A DNA stretch of 55,031 nucleotides from Pedobacter borealis DSM 19626 (GTDB lineage: Bacteria; Bacteroidota; Bacteroidia; Sphingobacteriales; Sphingobacteriaceae): the NCBI RefSeq assembly GCF_000708285.2, contig NZ_JAUG01000098.1:1-55031 (forward strand). Reading direction: 5' to 3'. How positions within the stretch are numbered: position 1 is the first letter of the stretch; each line of letters begins with the position of its first letter. A model generated the notes under the pieces. That model ran no database searches. It was not told the origin of the DNA and was given only the letters and a program-made list of their open reading frames with translations. Shown here piece by piece: positions 44,601-53,600 of this stretch. The position numbers and the translations under genes were made by a program.

Positions 44601-47600
44601 GATTACCGCTTTAGGTAAGAACAGCGGTACGACCTATGGTACGCAGTTGATGCGTAGGTTACTGCAGATCACTTACACAGGCCCGGCACTTACCGTAAAC
44701 GGTGGAGTGAAAGTTCGCCTGTTCTGGAACCCAGCTGAACGCACTAATGCCGAAACCACCCTATCTGGAAGCCGTGGTGTAACTGGTGTTCAAAAATGGA
44801 TCTGGTTTAAACATACCGGTGATATTGCCACTACATTGGCTGACCTTTCGCCTGAAAAATTGGCCAATATAACGGAACTCACACCTTCGGCCACTGGCCA
44901 GGCAAATGGAGTAGATTATGTAGAGTTTAGCGGAATACAGAGTTTTTCTACTTTTGGTGGGCTTACCACGGCCACCCAAATACTGAGCATAGCCAAGGTG
45001 CAGGATGGAACAGAGGGGGCAACGAATGGAAGCTTCAGTATCAGCCTTCCTGCTGGTGTACTGGCCACAGAAAATGTAACGGTAAACTATACCATCAGTG
45101 GGACAGCTACAAATGGGGTTGATTATACGACATTGAGCACCACGGCGATTATACCTGCCGGAGGGAATTCGGTGACCATACCTGTAACGGTAACAGATGA
45201 TAATTTGATTGAAATAACAGAAGGTGTTACGGTTACTTTAACTGGAGGAACTGGTACTACCAGCGGTGCCTATCAGGTAAACAGCACGGCAGCGAATGCC
45301 ACGGTAAATATTACTGATAATGATAATACGCCTGCAAACCGCACGTTGAGCGTTGTGTCAACGGCCGCAAATGGCGCAGAGCCATCTACCAACGGTAATT
45401 TCAGCATCAACCTTCCGCCAGGTATAACTGCTTCAGAAGATATTACAGTGAACTATACCATTGGTGGCATGGCAACCAATGGCACGGACTATGCGTCACT
45501 AGGAGGTACGGTTACCATAGCTGCCGGACAGAACGCTGTAGACGTACCGGTAATGGTAACCGACGATCAGCTGATCGAGAACCCAGAGACGGTCATCCTT
45601 ACCTTGACCAATGGCACATCGGCCAGTTTTGCCTTTACGGCAAGCACCACAGCGGGGAATGCCACGGTGAACATTGCAGACGATGATAACACACCGGCAA
45701 ACCGCACATTGAGCGTTGTGAAAACAGCAGATGGTGCAGAGCCGTCTACAGATGGTAGCTTCACAATCAGTCTTCCTGCGGGTATATTGACCACCGAGCC
45801 GATCACAGTGAATTATACAATAGGCGGCACGGCAACCAATGGCTCGGACTATATTACATTGGGCGGTACAGCTTTAATCGTTGCCGGACAGAACAGCATA
45901 ACGGTACCTGTAAGGGTAACTGACGACCAGTTGATAGAGGGCGGCGAGACGGTTATCCTTTCGGTGACCAATGGCACATCGCCTAGCTTCGCCTATACGG
46001 CAAGTACCACGGCTGGGAATGCCACGGTAGACATCACGGATAATGACAATACGCCGGCAAACCTTACGTTGAGCGTTGTGAGGACGGCTGACGGTGCAGA
46101 GCCGTCAACCAACGGTAGTTTCAGCATCAGCCTACCAACAGGTATAACGGCCACGGAAGATGTTACGGTAAACTACACGATAGGTGGCACGGCCACAGCT
46201 GGTAGCGACTATGCAGCACTAGGTACGGTGACCATACCTGCCGGGCAGAACTCGGTTGACGTAGCGGTAACGGTAATTAACGACCAGCTGATCGAGAACA
46301 CCGAGACAGTGATCCTTACCTTGAACAGTGGTACCTCAGCCAGTTTCGCCTATACGGCAAGCACCACAGCGGGGAATGCCACGGTGAACATTGCAGACAA
46401 TGATAACACGCCGGAAAACCGCACCTTGAGCGTGGTGAAGACAGCAGATGGTGCAGAGCCGTCTACAAATGGTAGCTTCACAATCAGTCTTCCTGCGGGT
46501 GTATTGACCACCGAGCCGATCACAGTGAATTATACGATAGGTGGTACGGCCACAGCTAATAGCGATTATACTGCTTTGAGCGGTACGGCGACCATAGCTG
46601 CTGGACAGAACAGTATATCTGTACCAGTAACGGTAATCAATGACCAGCTGATTGAGAATAACGAAACCGTGGTGCTCACATTAACAGGGGGCACATCTGC
46701 AAACTTTACTTATAGCCTAAGCACCACGGAAGGAAATGCCACGGTGAATATTGCTGATGATGACAATACTCCATCGAACCTGACATTGAGCGTTGTGGCA
46801 ACCACTCCCAATGGTGCAGAGCCATCTAATAACGGTAGTTTCAGGATCAGCCTTCCATCGGGTATAACGGCCACAGAGGATATCACGGTAAACTATTCGA
46901 TCAATGGGACAGCTACTAATGGCACGGATTATGCGCCACTCGGCGGTACGGTTACCATAGCTGCCGGACAGAACTCGGTAAACGTACCGGTAATGGTAAC
47001 AGACGACCAGCTGATTGAGAATACCGAAACCGTTGTACTCACATTAACCAGTGGCTCATCTACAAACTTTAGTTATAGTGCAAGTAGTATCAATACGGCC
47101 ACGGTGAACATTGCAGACAATGATAACACACCGGCAAACCGCACATTGAGCGTTGTGAAGACAGCAGATGGTGCAGAGCCGTCTACAGATGGTAGCTTCA
47201 CAATCAGTCTTCCTGCGGGCGTACTGACCACCGAGCCGATCACAGTGAATTATACAATAGGCGGCACGGCAACCAATGGCTCGGACTATATTACATTGGG
47301 CGGTACAGCTTTAATCGTTGCCGGACAGAACAGCATAACGGTACCTGTAAGGGTAACTGACGACCAGTTGATAGAGGGGGGCGAGACGGTTATCCTTTCG
47401 GTGACCAATGGCACATCACCTAGCGGTAGCGACTATGCAGCACTAGGTACGGTGACCATACCTGCCGGGCAGAACTCGGTTGACGTAGCGGTAACGGTAA
47501 TTAACGACCAGCTGATCGAGAACACCGAGACAGTGATCCTTACCTTGAACAGTGGTACCTCAGCCAGTTTCGCCTATACGGCAAGCACCACAGCAGGAAG

Positions 47601-50600
47601 TGCCACGGTGAACATTACAGACAATGATAACACGTCAGCAAACCGCACCTTGAGCGTGGTGAAGACAGCGGATGGGGCAGAACCATCAAGTAATGGTAGC
47701 TTCAGTATCAGTCTTCCTGCGGGTGTATTGACCACCGAGCCGATCACAGTGAATTATACGATAGGCGGCACGGCCACCAGCGGCACCGATTATACCGCAT
47801 TGAGTGGTACGGTTATAATACCTGCCGGCCAAAACAGCGTGAATATACCTGTACAGGTAATTGACGATACGTCTATTGAGCCAAGCGAAACGGTGATCAT
47901 GAACATCAGCGGTGGCAGTGATGGACAGTTTACTTACACTGTGGCATCGGGGGCAGGAAGTGCCACTGTGAACATCGCCGACAACGATATTGCAACCAGT
48001 AGCACCCTGGTACTGGTAACTAAAGTATCCGATGCGATGGAGGGCGGGGTCAACGGTCAGTACCGCATCGGGCTCCCACCAGGGGTTACCAGTTCTGAAC
48101 CTGTTACGGTGAACTATACCATCAGTGGAACTGCTACAAATAGCATTGATTATACAACATTGAGTGGCACGGTAGTTATACCTGCCGGTGCTAACGAGGT
48201 GTTTATCGATGTGGATGCGCTTACAGATGCTGTAGTGGAAGGTCCAGAGAGCGTGGTACTGACCCTTAACAGTGCAAGCTCTATCAGCTATCCGTTCGCG
48301 ATCGACCCATCGAGCAGCAGTGCAACAGTGAACATCATCGACGCCAATGGCGCTAATAGCACACTACTACAGGTAGTGAAGATTAGCGATGGCAGTGAGC
48401 CGGCCACCAATGGCCGCTTCAGGGTACATTTGGCTGGGGGGGCAACCTCGAACTTCGATATTACCGTTGGTTACAGTCTTTCGGGCACGGCCACCGCAGG
48501 GGTAGACTATCAGGGACTGGGCACAATTGTGATCCCAGCGAATACCAACGGCGTTGATATAGACCTGAACGTGCTTGATGATCAGTTCATCGAGCCTACC
48601 GAGACAATGATATTCAATCTGATCTCGGGCAGTGCATCCGACGGGACAAATGCGTATGTATTCCCTGCGGACCAAGCATCCAGCCAGGTGACAATCAACA
48701 TTGCCGATGATGATAATACAACCACTAACCGTGTGCTTTCGGTGGTGAAAACCAATGATGCGGGCGAACCAAGTACCCATGGTGCCTATACCATCAGCCT
48801 GCCAGCAGGCTACTCGTCTAGCTCCGCCATCACGGTGAACTACACGATGAGCGGTACAGCAACCAATGGAACAGATTATACCATTGGAACAGTTACACTT
48901 CCTGCCTATGCCAACTCGGTAACGGTACCACTAACGGTAACCGACAACCAGCTGATAGAAAACACAGAGACAGCTATCCTTACCCTAACCAGTGGTACAT
49001 CAGCTGGCTTCGCCTATACGCCAAGTGGCACAAACGGAGCTGCTACGATGAACATCACAGATGATGATAATACGCCAGCAAACCGCACGTTGAGTGTTGT
49101 GAGGACGGCTGACGGTGGAGAGCCATCAACTAATGGTGGTTTCAGCATCAGTCTTCCAACAGGTATAATAAGCACAGAGGCCATCACGGTGGGCTATACC
49201 ATAGGCGGCACGGCAACAGGTGGTAGCGACTATACTACATTGAACGGCACGGTGGTTATACCTGCTGGGCAGAATTCGGTAAGCGTACCCGTAACGGTAA
49301 TGGACGACCAGTTGATAGAGCGCACGGAGACGATCATCCTTACCTTGACCGATGGCGCATCAGCCAGCTTCGCTTATACGCCGAGCACCACCAGTGGGGC
49401 TGCCACGGTAAACATTACAGATGATGACAATACGCCAGCAAACCGCACGTTGAGCATTGTGAGGACGGCTGACGGTGGAGAACCATCAACTAACGGTGGG
49501 GTCAATATCAACCTTCCTACTGGCATACTGGCTACAGAAGATATTACGGTGAACTATACCATCAGTGGTACAGCTACTAATGGAGCTGACTATATTACGT
49601 TGGATGGTACAGCTATAATAGCTGCAGGACAGAACTCAGTGAGTGTACCTGTAATGGTGACCGACGACCAGTTGATAGAGAACACAGAGATGGTGACCCT
49701 TACTTTGACTGGTGGTACATCAGTCAGCTTCGCCTATACGCCAAGCACCACCAGTGGGGTTGCCACGGTGAACATCACAGACGATGATAATACGCCAGCA
49801 AACCTCACGTTGAGCGTTGTGAAGATGGCTGACGGTGAAGAACCATCGGCCAACGGTAGCTTCCGCATCAGTCTTCCAACAGGTATAACGGCAACCGAGG
49901 CGATTACGGTGAACTACACGATAGGAGGGACGGCAACAGCTAATAGCGATTATACCGCCTTGAGCGGTTCGGCTATCATAGCTAACGGACAAAACAGTGT
50001 ATCGGTACCGGTACAGGTGATTGACGACCAGCTGATTGAGAATAATGAAACTGTGGTACTTAGCTTGACCAATGGCGTATCTACCAGCTTTAGCTATAGC
50101 GCAAGCACTACTAATGGGGCTGCCACGGTGAACATTGCTGATAATGACAACACGCCAGCAAACCGCACGTTAAGCGTGGTGAAGACAGCGGATGGGGCAG
50201 AACCATCAAGCAATGGTAGCTTCAGTATCAGTCTCCCAACTGGTATAACAGCAACCGAGGCCATCACGGTGAATTACACGATAGGTGGCACGGCGACAGC
50301 TAATAGCGACTATACTGCCTTGACTGGTACGACTACAATAGCAGCTGGACAGAACAGTGTATCGATACCGGTAACAGTTACCAACGACCAGCTGATTGAG
50401 AATAATGAAACTGTGGTGCTCACATTGACCAGTGGCGCATCAACAAACTTTAGTTATAGCCTAAGCACTACCAATCGGACTGCCACGGTGAACATTGCTG
50501 ATGATGACAATACTCCATCGAATCTGACATTGAGCGTTGCGAAGACAGCAGACGGTGCGGAACCATCTAATAACGGTGGTTTTAACATCAGCCTTCCTAC

Positions 50601-53600
50601 AGGTATAACAGCCACCGAGGCCATCACAGTGAACTATTCGATAGGTGGTACTGCTACTGATGGCAGCGATTATGCATTGTTAAATGGTACGGTGATTATA
50701 CCTGCCGGTGAAAATAGTGTATTGGTACCGGTTACGGTAACAGACGACCAGCTGATCGAGAATACCGAAACCGTGGAATTAACATTGATCAGTGGCTCAT
50801 CTACAAGTTTTAGTTATGCAGCAAGTAGTGCCAATAAAGCTACGGTAAGCATAACAGACAATGATAACACCCTGGCAAACCTGACGCTTAGCGTTGTGAA
50901 AACAGCTGATGGAGCAGAGCCATCTACTAATGGTAGCTTCACGATCAGCCTTCCTCCTGGGGTATTGACCACCGAGGCTATTACGGTGAACTATACGGTA
51001 GGCGGCACAGCAACCAATGGCACTGACTATATTACATTAGACGGTATGGTGATTATACCTGCCGGGCAGAGCAGTGTGTTGGTACCTGTAAGGGTGACCG
51101 ATGACCTGCTGATCGAGAACCCAGAGCGGGTGATCTTAACGGTAATCAATGGTATCTCTACTAATTTTAGTTATACACCAAGTGCTACTAATACGGCTAC
51201 GGTGAATATAGCAGACAATGATAGCACACCAGCAAATCTCACATTGAGTGTGGTGAAAGCATCAGACGGTTCAGAGCCATCTGCCAATGGAAGCTTCAGC
51301 ATTAGCCTTCCTACTGGCGTACGGGCTACAGAAAATATAACGGTAAACTATACCATCGGTGGGACAGCAACAAATGGAGCTGACTATGCGACATTGGGGG
51401 GTACGGTGACGATACCTGCTGGGCAGAACTCGGTGAGCGTACCGGTAATTATACTGGACGACCAACTGATCGAGAATACCGAAAACGTGGTACTCACATT
51501 GACCAATGGCACATCAACCAGCTTCACCTTTACGCCAAGCGCCACAGCGGGGAATGCTACGGTGAATATAGCAGACAATGATAACACCCCAGCGAACCGC
51601 ACATTGAGCATTGTGAAGACTGCTGACGGTGAAGAGCCATCAACCAATGGTAGTTTTACTATCAGCCTTCCAACAGGGATAACGGCCACTGAGGCGATTG
51701 TGGTGAACTATACCATAGGTGGAACTGCTGCAAATGGAGTTGATTATACAACATTGGGCACCACGGCCACGATAGCTGCTGGCCAGAACAGTGTTTTGGT
51801 ATCGGTACCAATCATCGACGACCAGTTGATAGAGAACACCGAGACGGTTATCCTTACATTAACCAATGGTGCATCGGCCAGTTTCGCCTATACGGCGAGC
51901 GCCACGGCTGGGAATGCCACGGTGAATATCTCGGATAATGACAACACCCCTGCAAACCTGGAACTGAGCGTTGTAAAAACAGCTGATGGAGCAGAACCAG
52001 CTACTAACGGCAGCTTCAGCATTAGCCTTCCAACGGGTATAATGGCTACAGAGGCAATCACGGTAAACTATACCATAGGTGGAACTGCTGCAAATGGAGT
52101 TGACTATGCGACAATAGGCAGCACAGTGACTATACCTGCTGGACAGAATTCGGTGAGCATACCAGTAACGGTAACCGACGACCAGTTGATCGAGAACGTA
52201 GAGACAGTAAACCTTAGGTTGAATGGTGGCACATCGACAAGCTTCACCTTCAGGGCAAGTGCCGCAAATGGGGCCGCCACAGTGAACATCATAGATAATG
52301 AGAACACGCCTGCAAACCGCACCTTGAGCGTTGTAAAAACAGCGGATGGGGCAGAACCATCTACCAATGGTAGCTTCAGCATCAGTCTTCCTGCTGGTGT
52401 ATTGGCCACAGAAGATGTGACGGTGAATTATACCATCAGTGGAACCGCTACAAATGGAGTTGATTATACCTCATTGGGTGGCATGGCGATTATACCTGCC
52501 GGGCAGAACTCGGTGAGCGTACCGGTAACGGTAACCGACGATCAGAAGATAGAGGGAACCGAGACCGTGATACTGAATCTTAGCAATGGCGTATCAGCCA
52601 ACTTCGCTTTTACAGCAAGTGCCACGGCAGGAAGTGCCACGCTGAACATTACGGACAATGATAACACGGCTACCAATCTGACACTTTCGGTGGTGAAGAC
52701 CAGTGACGCAGCAGAGCCAGGCACAAACGGTATCTTTACCCTTAGTCTGCCAAGTGGTATTACCGCATCAACAGACGTTACGGTGAGCTACACGGTAGGC
52801 GGCACGGCCACCAGTGGTACCGATTATAGCGCATTGAGTGGTACGGCGGTAATACCTGCTGGCCAAAACAGCGTAACCATACCTGTTCAGGTAATAGACA
52901 ATACGATTATCGAGCCAACCGAAACGGTGATCATGAACATCAGCGGTGGCAACGACGGACAGTTTGCCTATACAGTGGTATCGGGGGCAGGAAGTGCCAC
53001 TGCCAATATCACCGACAACGATATTACGGTCAGCAACAAACTGGTACTGGTTACCAAGGTATCCGATGCGATAGAGGGTGGGACTGGCGGTCAGTTCCGC
53101 ATCTCGCTTCCACCAGGGGTTATCAGTTCTGAGGATGTGGTGATCAACTTTACCATTGGCGGTACTGCAACGTTCAACACAGACTATTCGCTTACAGGCG
53201 TTACGGGTAGCACGGTTACCATACCTGCTGGTTCAAATGAGGTATTCATCAATGTGAATGCGGGTAATGACGGGACTGTGGAAGGTTCAGAGAGTGTAAT
53301 AGTGACCCTTACCAGTGCAAACTCTGCCAGCTATCCGTTCACGATCGACCCATCTAACAGCAGCACGACAGCGACCATTATCGATGTCAACGGTGCAAGC
53401 AGCACACCGCTACAGGTAGTGAAGGTTAGCGATGGTAGCGAGCCGGCCAACAACGGCCACTTCACTATACAATTGGCTGGGGGCGCAACGTCTGCCTACC
53501 CGATCACCGTTGGTTACAAGGTTTCGGGCACGGCCACCGCAGGGCTAGACTACCAGGGATTGGGCACGATCGTGATCCCGGCGAATACCAACAGCATTGA

